From positions 1 through 64,000 of the forward strand of contig NZ_JAOEJU010000013.1 in the NCBI RefSeq assembly GCF_025447595.1: a stretch of 64,000 nucleotides of DNA, written 5' to 3'. Source of the stretch: Pseudomonas koreensis. Lineage in GTDB: Bacteria; Pseudomonadota; Gammaproteobacteria; Pseudomonadales; Pseudomonadaceae. Of the stretch, positions 15,888 to 24,585 are shown in pieces (the stretch's first letter is position 1; every line of letters starts with the position of its first letter). The translations under genes and the position numbers were made by a program. The notes under the pieces are model-generated. The model was not told the DNA's origin, did no database searches, and saw only the letters and a list, made by a program, of their open reading frames with translations.

Positions 15888-16961
15888 ATGGACCGTACTT
15901 CTGCAAGTCCCCAGCGACACAATGCTGCCCAGCGATCAGCGCATATTCGCGAAGTGGTGCTGGCCAAGGGCGTCGAGCTGCGCGAGCGCTACCCGATTCT
16001 CAACCGTCAGGACGCCCTCGGCGCGGGGATTCTGGCGTTTGCTTTGGCCGGAATGATCGGTTCGGCGGCGCTCTACATCACCGGGCACATGGCGTGGTGG
16101 GCGTGCTTGTTGCTCAACGCGTTTTTCGCCTCACTGACCCACGAACTCGAACACGACCTGATCCACAGCATGTATTTCCGCAAACAGCGCGTGCCGCACA
16201 ACCTGATGATGGGCCTGGTGTGGCTGGCGCGGCCGAGCACGATCAACCCGTGGATCCGCCGCCATTTGCACCTCAATCATCACAAGGTGTCCGGCACTGA
16301 AACCGACATGGAAGAACGGGCGATCACCAACGGCGAGCCCTGGGGTTTCGCGCGGTTGCTGATGGTCGGGGACAACGTGATGTCGGCGTTCATCCGCATG
16401 CTGCGGGCCAAGACCTGGGCGCATAAATTCAGCATCATCAAACGCACTTTGAAGGTCTACGCGCCGCTGGCGCTGGTGCATTGGGGGGCGTGGTATGTGT
16501 TTCTCGGGTTCCATGTGGCCAATGGAATCGCTTACTTGATGGGCTCACCGATTGAATGGTCGGCGACCACGTTGTCGGTGATGCAAGTGATCGACGTCGC
16601 CGCTGTGGTGATCATTGGCCCGAACGTATTGCGCACCTTCTGCCTGCACTTCATCAGCTCGAACATGCATTACTACGGGGATGTGGAGCCGGGTAATGTG
16701 CTTCAGCAGTGTCAGGTGTTGAACCCGTGGTGGCTGTGGCCGTTGCAGGCGTTCTGTTTCAACTTCGGCAGCAGTCACGGGATTCATCATTTTGTGGTGA
16801 AGGAGCCGTTTTACATTCGCCAGTTGACGGTGCCGGTGGCGCATAAGGTGATGCGGGAGATGGGGGTTCGGTTCAATGATTTCGGGACGTTCGGAAGAGC
16901 GAACCGGTTTGTTCGGCAAGTGAAGGTATCGGCCGAAGAGGCTCGTACAGCTCAGGCTTGA
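15888..16961 (+). CDS. Membrane fatty-acid desaturase/hydroxylase family protein
   Basis: A 357-aa di-iron membrane enzyme of the fatty-acid desaturase superfamily. Histidine clusters are HELEHDLIH (H85, H89, H93), HLHLNHH (H126, H128, H131, H132) and HGIHH (H297, H300, H301). This spacing is close to that of alkane hydroxylase-like members. Hydrophobic segments lie at about 45-83, 190-212 and 228-248. It is not closely similar to DesA at 1263. Whether it desaturates or hydroxylates cannot be told from the sequence. The neighbouring divergent AraC regulator probably controls it. A REPIN follows. Confidence 0.85.
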   Translation: MDRTSASPQRHNAAQRSAHIREVVLAKGVELRERYPILNRQDALGAGILAFALAGMIGSAALYITGHMAWWACLLLNAFFASLTHELEHDLIHSMYFRKQRVPHNLMMGLVWLARPSTINPWIRRHLHLNHHKVSGTETDMEERAITNGEPWGFARLLMVGDNVMSAFIRMLRAKTWAHKFSIIKRTLKVYAPLALVHWGAWYVFLGFHVANGIAYLMGSPIEWSATTLSVMQVIDVAAVVIIGPNVLRTFCLHFISSNMHYYGDVEPGNVLQQCQVLNPWWLWPLQAFCFNFGSSHGIHHFVVKEPFYIRQLTVPVAHKVMREMGVRFNDFGTFGRANRFVRQVKVSAEEARTAQA

Positions 16962-16980
16962 CGGGTGATTGCAACGTCCT

Positions 16981-17054
16981 CATCGCGAGCAGGCTCGCTC
17001 CCACAATTGAATTGTGAATACGATCCAATGTGGGAGCGAGCCTGCTCGCGATGG
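16981..17054. repeat. REPIN
   Basis: Inverted REP units (16981-17005 and 17029-17054) carry GCGAGC-AG-GCTCGC stems and lie between the convergent desaturase and atsA genes. Confidence 0.9.
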
Positions 17055-17071
17055 CAATTTTTCAACCACCC

Positions 17072-18682
17072 TCAATCCGGCTGAAACGGCGACTCACTCA
17101 AAATCACTCCAGTCTCCTCCACATACCGCTGCCAATGCTCGATCAGCGCCTCAAGCCTCTGCGGCTGACTCGACGCCAGATCATGAATCTCCCCAGGATC
17201 ACTCCCCAGGTCATAAAGCTGCCAGGTCGCCGGCCCCACCGGCCCGGGGATCCACACCGCCTTCCACTGCCCCTGCCGAATCGCCCGGCGCCCGAACAAT
17301 TCCCAACCGGTGACAGTGTGTTCGTCATGCACCTGCGCCGTCTCGCCGGACAGGAAACCCAGCCACGATTTGCCGCGCAACGGTGCCACCGGTTTACCGT
17401 GCCACAGCTTGCCCGGATGGCGCACGCCGGCCAGATCGAGGAGGGTCGGCGTGATGTCCATCACCGTGCCGAAACCATGGCTGATCTGCCCCTTCAGCGG
17501 CAGTTGCGGATAGTGCAGCAGCGCCGGAACGCGAATCCCGCCCTCGGTGGTGAAGGCCTTGAACAGGCGTGACGGCGCGGTCGCCACCTGCGCCCAGTTC
17601 GGCCCGTACCAGACGTAGGAATTGGCGCGGCCGATGTTGTCGAGGCTGTTGTCGTAATGCTGGCTCAGATAGGTCACCAGCTCCGGACCGAATTTCGGGA
17701 AGGCTTCCAGCAGCGCGCCTTCGGCACCGTTGTCGGACATGAACAGAATGAAGGTGTTGTCGAGCTGGCCTTGCTGACGCAGGTAGTCGACGACGCGGCC
17801 GATGTTCCAGTCCATGCGCTCGACCATTGCTGCGTAGACTTCCATCGCCCGGGCGGAAATGCGTTTTTGTTCATCGCTCAGCGCGTCCCATTGCGCGGTC
17901 AGCTGGATCAGCGGATGCGGCTCGATATCCGGCTCGATCAGCCCCAGCGATTTGAGTTTTTCCAGACGCTCGAGACGCAGCACTTCCGGTCCCGCGTCGT
18001 ATCGACCACGGTATTTTTCGACGATGTCGGCGGGCGCCTGTAACGGCCAGTGCGGTGCAGAAAACGGCAGGTATGCGAAGAACGGCCGGCTCTGATCACG
18101 CTCCTTGAGGTACTGCAACAGCTTGTCGCCGAAGGCGTCGGAGGAATAGAAATCCTTGGGCAATTCGTCGATGAACGTGTCGTCCTCGATGTACAGCGCC
18201 GGGGTGGATTTCAGCAGACCGGGCGTGTGTTCATCGTAGGTCGGTTCGAATCCGTAGTGGTTGGCCGCGCCGGGCAGCAGCGAGAACGAGCGTTCGAAAC
18301 CACGGGCGTGGGGCGCCAGTTCGGCGGTCAGGCCCAGGTGCCATTTGCCGCTCATCAAGGTCTGGTAACCGGCCTCGCGCAGCAACTCCTGCAACGCGAC
18401 GACACGGTCGTTGAGATAGCCTTCGTAACCCGGTTTGCCGATCAGCTCCGGGGTCAGAGTTTCGGCCATGGTGCCGATGCCGGCGATGTGGTGATCGGTG
18501 CCGGTGAGCAGCATCGAGCGGGTCGGCGAGCAGGTCGGTGCAGTGTGAAAGTCGGTCAGGCGCAGGCCATTGTTGGCCAAGGCATCGAGGTTCGGCGTGG
18601 CGATTTCGCCGCCGAAGGCACCGATGTCGGAGAAGCCGAGGTCATCGGCCAGAATCACCAGAAAGTTGGGACGTTGCGGCAT
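17072..18682 (-). CDS. atsA: Arylsulfatase AtsA (formylglycine sulfatase)
   Basis: A 536-aa type I sulfatase that hydrolyses aryl sulfate esters to release sulfate. It strongly resembles Pseudomonas aeruginosa AtsA. Cys51 in the motif CSPTR is the residue converted to formylglycine by a maturase that is not encoded here. Metal ligands are visible in DDLG near the N-terminus and in MSDNGAEG. There is no signal peptide, in agreement with a cytoplasmic enzyme fed by AtsRBC. The ATG at 18682 has AGGAG 7 nt upstream. It is the last gene of the atsB-atsC-atsA operon. Confidence 0.96.
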   Translation of the reverse strand: MPQRPNFLVILADDLGFSDIGAFGGEIATPNLDALANNGLRLTDFHTAPTCSPTRSMLLTGTDHHIAGIGTMAETLTPELIGKPGYEGYLNDRVVALQELLREAGYQTLMSGKWHLGLTAELAPHARGFERSFSLLPGAANHYGFEPTYDEHTPGLLKSTPALYIEDDTFIDELPKDFYSSDAFGDKLLQYLKERDQSRPFFAYLPFSAPHWPLQAPADIVEKYRGRYDAGPEVLRLERLEKLKSLGLIEPDIEPHPLIQLTAQWDALSDEQKRISARAMEVYAAMVERMDWNIGRVVDYLRQQGQLDNTFILFMSDNGAEGALLEAFPKFGPELVTYLSQHYDNSLDNIGRANSYVWYGPNWAQVATAPSRLFKAFTTEGGIRVPALLHYPQLPLKGQISHGFGTVMDITPTLLDLAGVRHPGKLWHGKPVAPLRGKSWLGFLSGETAQVHDEHTVTGWELFGRRAIRQGQWKAVWIPGPVGPATWQLYDLGSDPGEIHDLASSQPQRLEALIEHWQRYVEETGVILSESPFQPD

Positions 18683-18696
18683 CAACAGGCTCCTGT

Positions 18697-19512
18697 TCAG
18701 CAGGCAATGAACGACAGCGGCAGATCGCGGATCTGCACCGGTGCGCTCGGTTGGTAATGGTCGTCACTGGTCAGTTCGTGCAGCAGTTCTTCGCGTAACT
18801 GGTGGAAGTCGAAACTGCTGCGCTGGCGTGGATGGGGCAGGGCGATGTCCACCACCTGTTTGATCCGGCCGGGGCGCGGTTCCATGACCACCACGCGGTC
18901 GGCGAGGAAAATCGCTTCCTCGACATCGTGGGTGACCAGAATCGTGGTGATCTTTGCCCGTTCGCGAATCGCCAGCAGCTCGTCCTGCATCTGCTGGCGG
19001 GTCAGTGCGTCGAGGGCGCCGAAGGGTTCGTCGAGCAGCAGGATTCGTGGGCTCGCCACCAGCCCGCGAGCAATCGCCACGCGCTGGGCCATGCCGCCGG
19101 ACAGTTGATGCGGGTAGGCGCGGGTGAAGTCGCGCAGGCCTACCAGTTCGATGAAATCGTTGATGCGTTGCTGCTTTTCGGAGGCAGCCAGCGGCTCGTT
19201 GACCAGACCCAGGCCAATGTTGTCGGCGACCGTCAGCCACGGGAACAAACGGTGTTCCTGAAACACGATGCCGCGCTCGCCGCCAATGCCGCTGATGGCT
19301 TTGCCATCGACGCTGATCTGCCCGCGAAATTGCGTATCGAGGCCCACCAGCAAGCGCAGCAAGGTGGATTTGCCACAGCCGCTGGAGCCGACAATGGCGA
19401 CGAATTCGCCCTCGGCGATGTCGAGGTTGAATTCGCGAATCGCCTCCAGTTCGAAACCGTCGACGTCGAAGGATTTGCCTACATGGTTGAAGCTGACAAT
19501 CGGTGCGTTCAT
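18697..19512 (-). CDS. atsC: Sulfate-ester ABC transporter ATPase AtsC
   Basis: A 271-aa ATPase of the SsuB/TauB (nitrate-sulfonate-taurine) family. Motifs: Walker A GSSGCGKS (42-49), signature LSGGMAQR, Walker B ILLLDEPFGALDA and switch VTHDVEEA. It energises import of sulfate esters through AtsB. Its ATG overlaps the atsB stop by 4 bp, and its stop lies 14 bp before atsA. The start is clear and no extension is needed. Confidence 0.93.
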   Translation of the reverse strand: MNAPIVSFNHVGKSFDVDGFELEAIREFNLDIAEGEFVAIVGSSGCGKSTLLRLLVGLDTQFRGQISVDGKAISGIGGERGIVFQEHRLFPWLTVADNIGLGLVNEPLAASEKQQRINDFIELVGLRDFTRAYPHQLSGGMAQRVAIARGLVASPRILLLDEPFGALDALTRQQMQDELLAIRERAKITTILVTHDVEEAIFLADRVVVMEPRPGRIKQVVDIALPHPRQRSSFDFHQLREELLHELTSDDHYQPSAPVQIRDLPLSFIAC

Positions 19513-21107
19513 GCGTGTCTCCAGCGGGTGGCGCGGATTTCCAGGCGTTGGCCAATGAGGTTGAGCAGGGCGCCGGTGAGGCCGACCAGCAGCATCCCGG
19601 CCATGATCAGATCCATGCGCAGCAGTTGTTGGGCGCCGATCATCTGGCTGCCGATGCCGCCGTTGGACGGCATGAAATATTCGGCGCCGATGGTGCCGAG
19701 CCAGGCGTAGATCAGGCTCAGGCGCAGACCGGCAAAAATCCCCGGCGCAGCGCCCGGCAATACCAGTCGACGCAGGCGCTGAGTGAGGCTCAGGCGCAGC
19801 ACCTGCGCGGCTTCATTGAGTTGCGGCGAGAGATTGGCGACGCTGCGTTGGGTCGCGACAAACAACGGAAAGAAAGCGGCGAGGGCGACGAACACCCACT
19901 TCGCCAGTTCGCCCAGACCGAACCATGCGGTCAGCAGCGGCACCCAGGCGAAAATCGCGATCTGGCGCAGGGCGGCGAGGGTCGGGCCGAGCACACGTTC
20001 GCTGGTACGCGACAGCCCCAGCAGCAGACCCAGTACGAGGCCGAGGCCGCCGCCGATCAACAGACCGCCGAGGGTGCGGCCCAGGCTCAGGGCCATACCC
20101 GAAATCAACGTGCCGTCGAGCAATCCGTTTTTGGTTGCCTCAAGCACCACCCACGGACTGACCAGAATGTTGGCATCGATCCATTGCTGATCGACCGCCA
20201 GTTGCCACAGCGCAAACAGCGCCAGCGGCAGCAGCCAAGGCTGCACGCGTTGCCAGCCTTCGTAGCGTGGGCCGCGACGAATCTCCGCCGTGGCTGGGTG
20301 CGGCCAGTGCACCAGTTTTTTGTCCAGCAGGCCGATGCCGCGATCCATCGCCACGCCGATCAGACCGATCACCACGATGCACACAAAGACGATGTCGAGC
20401 ATGAACAACTGACGCGCCCAGACCATCAGGTAACCGATACCTTCGCTGGAGGCCAGCAGCTCGACGGCAAGCAACGAAGTCCAGCCAGCGGCCAGCGCGA
20501 GACGTACGCCGGCCATGAATGCGGGGAGGGCGGCGGGCAGCACCAGTCGGCGGATCAACAGGTGTGGCGGCAGGCGCAACACGGCGGCGGCTTCGCGCAG
20601 TTTCGGTTGTGCGTCACGCACGCCGACCAGCGTGTGCAGGGTCACCGGCACCACGATGGCCTTGATCAGCACCACCAGTTTCAGCGTTTCGCCGATGCCG
20701 AAAAACACCATGAACAGCGGAATCCACGCCAGCGTCGGCACCTGGGCCTGGCCGGCGAAGGTCGGGAAGATCAGGCGTTCGAGGCGACGGCTGAAGCCCA
20801 ACGCCGCACCGAGTACCGCGCCGGCGGTAACGCCCGCCAGCAAGCCCCAGAACAGCCGTTGCAGGCTGATCCACAAGTGACCCCACAACTCGCCCTGAGA
20901 CAACTCGATCGCGCTGTTCCACACCAGCGATGGCGCCGGCAGAATCTGTTCGCTCATCCATTGATTGCGCGCCGCCAGCCACCACAGCGCGAACAGTCCG
21001 AGCGGTAATATCCAGGGTAAAACGCGGTGGCTCAGGCTTGGCCAGGTGCGCCGGCTTTTCAACGGCGGTGCGGCCAGTGGCAGACTGAGCAGGGATTCAC
21101 GGGCCAT
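19509..21107 (-). CDS. atsB: Double-length ABC permease AtsB
   Basis: A 532-aa permease made of two tandem SsuC/TauC-type membrane domains (about 30-270 and 285-530). Each carries an EAA coupling loop: EAAAVLRLPPHLLIRRLVLP in the first half and EAAQVLRLSLTQRLRRLVLP in the second. One polypeptide therefore supplies the whole channel, where SsuC needs a homodimer. This fused form is typical of AtsB. It is the first gene of the atsBCA operon and divergent from atsR. GGAGG lies 4 nt before the ATG. Confidence 0.93.
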   Translation of the reverse strand: MARESLLSLPLAAPPLKSRRTWPSLSHRVLPWILPLGLFALWWLAARNQWMSEQILPAPSLVWNSAIELSQGELWGHLWISLQRLFWGLLAGVTAGAVLGAALGFSRRLERLIFPTFAGQAQVPTLAWIPLFMVFFGIGETLKLVVLIKAIVVPVTLHTLVGVRDAQPKLREAAAVLRLPPHLLIRRLVLPAALPAFMAGVRLALAAGWTSLLAVELLASSEGIGYLMVWARQLFMLDIVFVCIVVIGLIGVAMDRGIGLLDKKLVHWPHPATAEIRRGPRYEGWQRVQPWLLPLALFALWQLAVDQQWIDANILVSPWVVLEATKNGLLDGTLISGMALSLGRTLGGLLIGGGLGLVLGLLLGLSRTSERVLGPTLAALRQIAIFAWVPLLTAWFGLGELAKWVFVALAAFFPLFVATQRSVANLSPQLNEAAQVLRLSLTQRLRRLVLPGAAPGIFAGLRLSLIYAWLGTIGAEYFMPSNGGIGSQMIGAQQLLRMDLIMAGMLLVGLTGALLNLIGQRLEIRATRWRHA

Positions 21108-21410
21108 GGTAACCTCCGTTGTCGGGTTGGATCGAGTCAGCGGAATTAGCTAAAAACCAATTGTTATAAGCAAGTTTGAAAATAATCATTTTGGAGATAA
21201 GCAGCGCCATTTAAGGCCTCCAGCCCTTCACGCATCCAATGCATTCGAAGAATATTTTCGATGCTCTCCATGCATACGGCTCTGCATGTCCCGACTTTGC
21301 TGGCTTAGCTTGAAAAGCTATAAAAATGTGCTTTTTAAGTATTTAAGCGCTGATACGGATTGCGCCTACTTTCGGCTCCTCAATGCCCGCCGTGATCAGG
21401 AGCCGCACCC
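21108..21410. promoter_or_regulatory. Divergent atsB/atsR control region
   Basis: This 303-bp AT-rich region separates the atsBCA and atsR promoters. Visible elements are TTTTGGAGATAAGC at 21189-21202, nearly repeated before tonB; GAAGAATATTTTC at about 21246-21258, related to the recurring GAATA half-site; and a possible atsR promoter TTGAAA-N17-TTTTAA around 21311-21339. An AGGAG site precedes the atsR ATG. No gene is seen. Confidence 0.55.
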
Positions 21411-22424
21411 ATGAACCTTCCCTTCAAACGTGTCATCAGTCTGTTTGCCGCGCCGGCACTGGCGGGTCTGCTGGCGTTCTCTGCCCAGGCCGACGAGCTC
21501 AAGGAAATCAGGATTGCCGTGCCTGATCTGAGCGCGGGTACTCAACACAGCGGCGGGGGCATCGTGGACGTACTGCGCGATCAGCAGATCTTCGAAAAGG
21601 CCTTCGCCGATCAGGGCATCAAGATTCAGTGGAGCTTCTTCAAGGGCGCCGGACCTGTGATCAACGAGGCGTTTGCCAACGGCCAGGTCGATTTGGCTTA
21701 TCTGGGGGATCTGGCGGCCATCATCGGCAAGTCCAACGGTCTCGATACGCGCCTGCTCAGCGCCAGCGCCCGGGGTGTGAAGCAATACCTCGGCGTGGTG
21801 CCGGGGTCGGGGATCAAGACGTTGCAGGATCTGAAAGGCAAGCGCGTGGCGATCTTCCGCGGCACCGCGACCCAGTTGTCGTTCGATGCCGCGCTGGCCA
21901 GTGTGGGCTTGAGCGAGAAGGACGTGAAAGTGATCAACCTCGATTTCAATGCAGCGGTTGCCGCGCTGGCGGCGAAGCAGATCGATGCGTCGTGGGGTAG
22001 CTCCGGGTTGACTGCATTGCAGGCCAAAGGCCTGGCCGAGTTGCCTCTGAATACCAAGGATCTCGGTGGTGCCGGCAGCGTGCAGGCCGTTCTCCTGGGC
22101 ACTGGCAAATTTGTCGATGCGCACCCGGATGTCGTGGCAAAACTGCTCAAGGCGCAGCAGCAGGCTGTGGAATGGCTGACTCAGGACAGCAACAAGGACG
22201 CCTACGTGCAACTGGTCTCGGGGCTGGCGAGCTATCCGCCGGTAATCCTCACACAGGATCTGAAGGATCAGAACCTGAGTGAAGTGTTCCCGTCGACACT
22301 GGATCCGCTGTTCCTCGAAAACCTGCAGGGCAAGGTGGATCTGGCGGCGCAGCAGAAGCTGATCCGCAAGCCGTTCAAGGTAAACGAGTGGGTGGCGCCT
22401 GAGCTGGCGGCTGCGAAGCTCTGA
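21411..22424 (+). CDS. atsR: Periplasmic sulfate-ester-binding protein AtsR
   Basis: A 337-aa solute-binding protein of the SsuA/TauA (NMT1-like) family for the AtsBC transporter. The signal peptide of about 26 residues ends at AQA-DE. Hinge and pocket segments typical of aliphatic sulfonate/sulfate-ester binders are present (GGGIVDVLRD, AYLGDLAAI, FRGTATQLSFDAAL). The protein has no Cys and no Met other than the initiator. It is divergent from atsB. In P. putida atsR is described next to atsK; here a convergent LysR gene separates them. Confidence 0.92.
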   Translation: MNLPFKRVISLFAAPALAGLLAFSAQADELKEIRIAVPDLSAGTQHSGGGIVDVLRDQQIFEKAFADQGIKIQWSFFKGAGPVINEAFANGQVDLAYLGDLAAIIGKSNGLDTRLLSASARGVKQYLGVVPGSGIKTLQDLKGKRVAIFRGTATQLSFDAALASVGLSEKDVKVINLDFNAAVAALAAKQIDASWGSSGLTALQAKGLAELPLNTKDLGGAGSVQAVLLGTGKFVDAHPDVVAKLLKAQQQAVEWLTQDSNKDAYVQLVSGLASYPPVILTQDLKDQNLSEVFPSTLDPLFLENLQGKVDLAAQQKLIRKPFKVNEWVAPELAAAKL

Positions 22425-22447
22425 ATTTTTAGCGTCAGAACAAACCT

Positions 22448-22469
22448 CATCGCCAGCCTGCTGGCGATG
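22448..22469. repeat. Solo REP-like hairpin between convergent genes
   Basis: CATCGCCAGC-CT-GCTGGCGATG is a 10-bp perfect stem without the CTCCCACA flank, between the convergent atsR and LysR genes. It could be a degenerate REP and could also act as a hairpin at both 3-prime ends. There is no T-run. Confidence 0.6.
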
Positions 22470-22475
22470 ACGACC

Positions 22476-23396
22476 TCAAACCGCGACGCTGACCGCCTGT
22501 TTATCCACCGCCACCAGCGTCTCGATCATCGCCCGCGCCGCCGGTGACAGCCGGAATCCTGTGCGGCTCACAATCCCGCACCGCGCATTCATGCTCTCCA
22601 GGTTCTGCGGCAGATTGCGCCAGTGCAGCAGCGCCAGCGAGCCTTGGGAGATGTCCTCGACAAACGCCTCTTCAGTGCCGACGCCAATCGCGTTGGATTG
22701 CAGCACCACTTTCACCAGCGCCGGAAAGTGCTCGGTCTCGATGGTCGGTGAAAAATCGATCCGCCCGCTGAGATTCGCCAGCAGTTTGCGAATGCCCGGC
22801 GGAATGAGCGTGGTCGCCAGCGGGTAGTCGAACATGTCGTTGGTCGACAGGCTTTCCTTGGCCAGCAGCGGGTGCCCCGGCCGGCAGAAAAATACACCGC
22901 GCTTGGGCGTCAGCGGCTGGGTCTGGAAGTTCGGGTCGGACTCGAAATGGCGGATGTCGGCGATGAAGAATTCGATCTCTTCGCGGCTCAGGGCGCGGCT
23001 GAGTTTTTCCCAGTTATCCACCTGAAAACAGGTGCGCACTTTCGGGTGCGCATTGATGAATTGCGCCACCGCGTCCGGCACCAGTTTCACCGCCGGCGCC
23101 GGGCCGCAACCAAAGTGCAGTTCGCCGGCATCGAGCTTGGTCATCTGCGTCACTTCGGCGCTGAGCAATGCGGCGCCCTGCACCAGGGTCAGGGCGTGCT
23201 GCAGCACCACCTGGCCTTCGGGCGTGGGGCGCAGATCCTTGTTGCCGCGATCCACCAGCACACAGCCGAACTCCTGCTCCAGCCCTTGAATGCTGCGGCT
23301 GAACGCCGGTTGAGTGATGCCCATGGCGTCGGCCGCGCGGACAAAACTGCGGTGTTCGTTGAGGGCGATGAAGTAGCGCAACTGGCGAAGATCCAT
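22476..23396 (-). CDS. LysR-type regulator divergent from atsK
   Basis: A 306-aa LysR-type regulator with an N-terminal helix-turn-helix (FVRAADAMGITQPAFSRSIQ, about 16-35) and a periplasmic-binding-like effector domain from about 90. I chose ATG 23396, which gives MDLRQLRYF and matches its paralogue at 26413-27357; an ATG at 23411 adds five residues. The divergent neighbour atsK is the probable target. In P. putida a LysR protein, SftR, controls sulfate-ester genes; either this gene or the paralogue could be SftR. The effector is unknown, probably a sulfur metabolite. Confidence 0.9.
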   Translation of the reverse strand: MDLRQLRYFIALNEHRSFVRAADAMGITQPAFSRSIQGLEQEFGCVLVDRGNKDLRPTPEGQVVLQHALTLVQGAALLSAEVTQMTKLDAGELHFGCGPAPAVKLVPDAVAQFINAHPKVRTCFQVDNWEKLSRALSREEIEFFIADIRHFESDPNFQTQPLTPKRGVFFCRPGHPLLAKESLSTNDMFDYPLATTLIPPGIRKLLANLSGRIDFSPTIETEHFPALVKVVLQSNAIGVGTEEAFVEDISQGSLALLHWRNLPQNLESMNARCGIVSRTGFRLSPAARAMIETLVAVDKQAVSVAV

Positions 23397-23470
23397 ATGC
23401 TTTTCCGGCATCCTAAAAATAGCTCGAAGGCATTTGCGACGAGGGTTGCTTGAGGTTTTAAATGCAAGCT

Positions 23471-23526
23471 CTTATTCCGTCAACGAAGCATGTGAATATC
23501 TATTAGATGTAAATGGAATATAGATA
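23471..23526. promoter_or_regulatory. atsK/LysR intergenic operator cluster
   Basis: CTTATTCC at 23471-23478, then an inverted repeat TATCTAT (23497-23503) and ATAGATA (23520-23526), with GGAATAT at 23515-23521 in between. This is an AT-rich island in the divergent promoter region. LysR- and CysB-type binding is inferred from position and from recurrence of the GGAATA half-site elsewhere. Confidence 0.5.
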
Positions 23527-23577
23527 GAGCGTTGTTTCGCTGCCGTCCAACCGCAAGCAGTCGATGAGGGTCTACCC

Positions 23578-24498
23578 ATGAGCAATGCCGCACTCGCTGT
23601 AAAACCCGCTGTCCACGCGCTGGACATTCATCCGGTGGCTGGCCGTATCGGCGCCGAAATCCGTGGCGTGCACCTGTCCGGTGAGCTGGATGCCGCGACG
23701 GTTGAAGCCATTCAACAGGCGCTGATCCAATACAAGGTCGTGTTCTTCCGCGAGCAGACCCAACTCGACGATCAGCGTCAGGAAGCCTTCGCGCATCTGC
23801 TCGGCGAGCCCGTGGCGCACCCGACCGTGCCGTCCCGCGAGGGCACCCGTTACCTGCTGGAACTGGACGGCGCCGAAGGGCAGCGCGCCAACTCCTGGCA
23901 CACCGACGTGACCTTCGTCGATGCCTACCCGAAAGCCTCGATCCTGCGCTCGGTGGTGGCTCCGGCGTTCGGTGGCGACACGCTGTGGGCGAACACCGCG
24001 ACCGCGTACAACGAACTGCCGACTGAATTGCGCGAACTGGCGGACAAGCTGGTGGCCGTGCACAGCAACGAGTACGACTACGCCGCCGTGAAGCCGGACG
24101 TGTCGGCGGAGAAACTCGAGCGCTATCGCAAGATCTTCACCTCGACGGTTTACGAGACCGAGCACCCGGTGGTCCGTGTGCACCCGATCAGCGGCGAAAA
24201 GAGCTTGCTGCTGGGGCATTTCGTCAAACGCATCAAGGGCTATTCCCAGGCTGATTCGGCGCACCTGTTCGGCTTGCTGCAAAGTCATGTGATCCGCCAG
24301 GAAAACGTCGTGCGCTGGCGCTGGAAGGCCGGTGATGTGGCGATCTGGGATAACCGCTCGACCCAGCATTATGCGATTGATGACTACGGTACTCAGGATC
24401 GGGTGGTGCGTCGGGTAACGCTCAAAGGGGAAGTGCCGGTCGGGGCGAATGGACAGCGTAGTCAGACCATCAAAGGCGCTGAAATCGTCGGCGTCTGA
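23578..24498 (+). CDS. atsK: Alkylsulfatase AtsK (2-oxoglutarate dioxygenase)
   Basis: A 306-aa Fe(II)/2-oxoglutarate dioxygenase of the TauD family that cleaves alkyl sulfate esters oxidatively to aldehyde and sulfate, releasing succinate and CO2. Iron ligands H108, D110 (WHTD) and H264 fall at the same positions I recall for P. putida AtsK. So do R275 and R279, which bind 2-oxoglutarate and sulfate. It is cytoplasmic. It has no Cys and no Met after the initiator. TauD itself is the alternative, but residue register and the ats neighbourhood favour AtsK. GAGG lies 7 nt before the ATG. Confidence 0.95.
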   Translation: MSNAALAVKPAVHALDIHPVAGRIGAEIRGVHLSGELDAATVEAIQQALIQYKVVFFREQTQLDDQRQEAFAHLLGEPVAHPTVPSREGTRYLLELDGAEGQRANSWHTDVTFVDAYPKASILRSVVAPAFGGDTLWANTATAYNELPTELRELADKLVAVHSNEYDYAAVKPDVSAEKLERYRKIFTSTVYETEHPVVRVHPISGEKSLLLGHFVKRIKGYSQADSAHLFGLLQSHVIRQENVVRWRWKAGDVAIWDNRSTQHYAIDDYGTQDRVVRRVTLKGEVPVGANGQRSQTIKGAEIVGV

Positions 24499-24506
24499 TC
24501 GGGCCT

Positions 24507-24578
24507 TATCGCGAGCAGGCTTGTTCCCACAGGTTTACGGCGCACGCAAATCCTGTGGGAGCGAGCTTGCTCGCGATG
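24507..24578. repeat. REPIN
   Basis: Inverted REP units at 24507-24532 and 24552-24578 lie between the convergent atsK and sulfatase genes. The first unit has a G-to-T type change in its stem (GCTTGTTCCC). Confidence 0.88.
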
Positions 24579-24585
24579 CTTTTAA

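Noticed and set aside
19503..21008. A 501-codon plus-strand frame opposite atsB.
   Set aside because: Gln/Arg/His-rich shadow frame; atsB has clear permease structure on the other strand.
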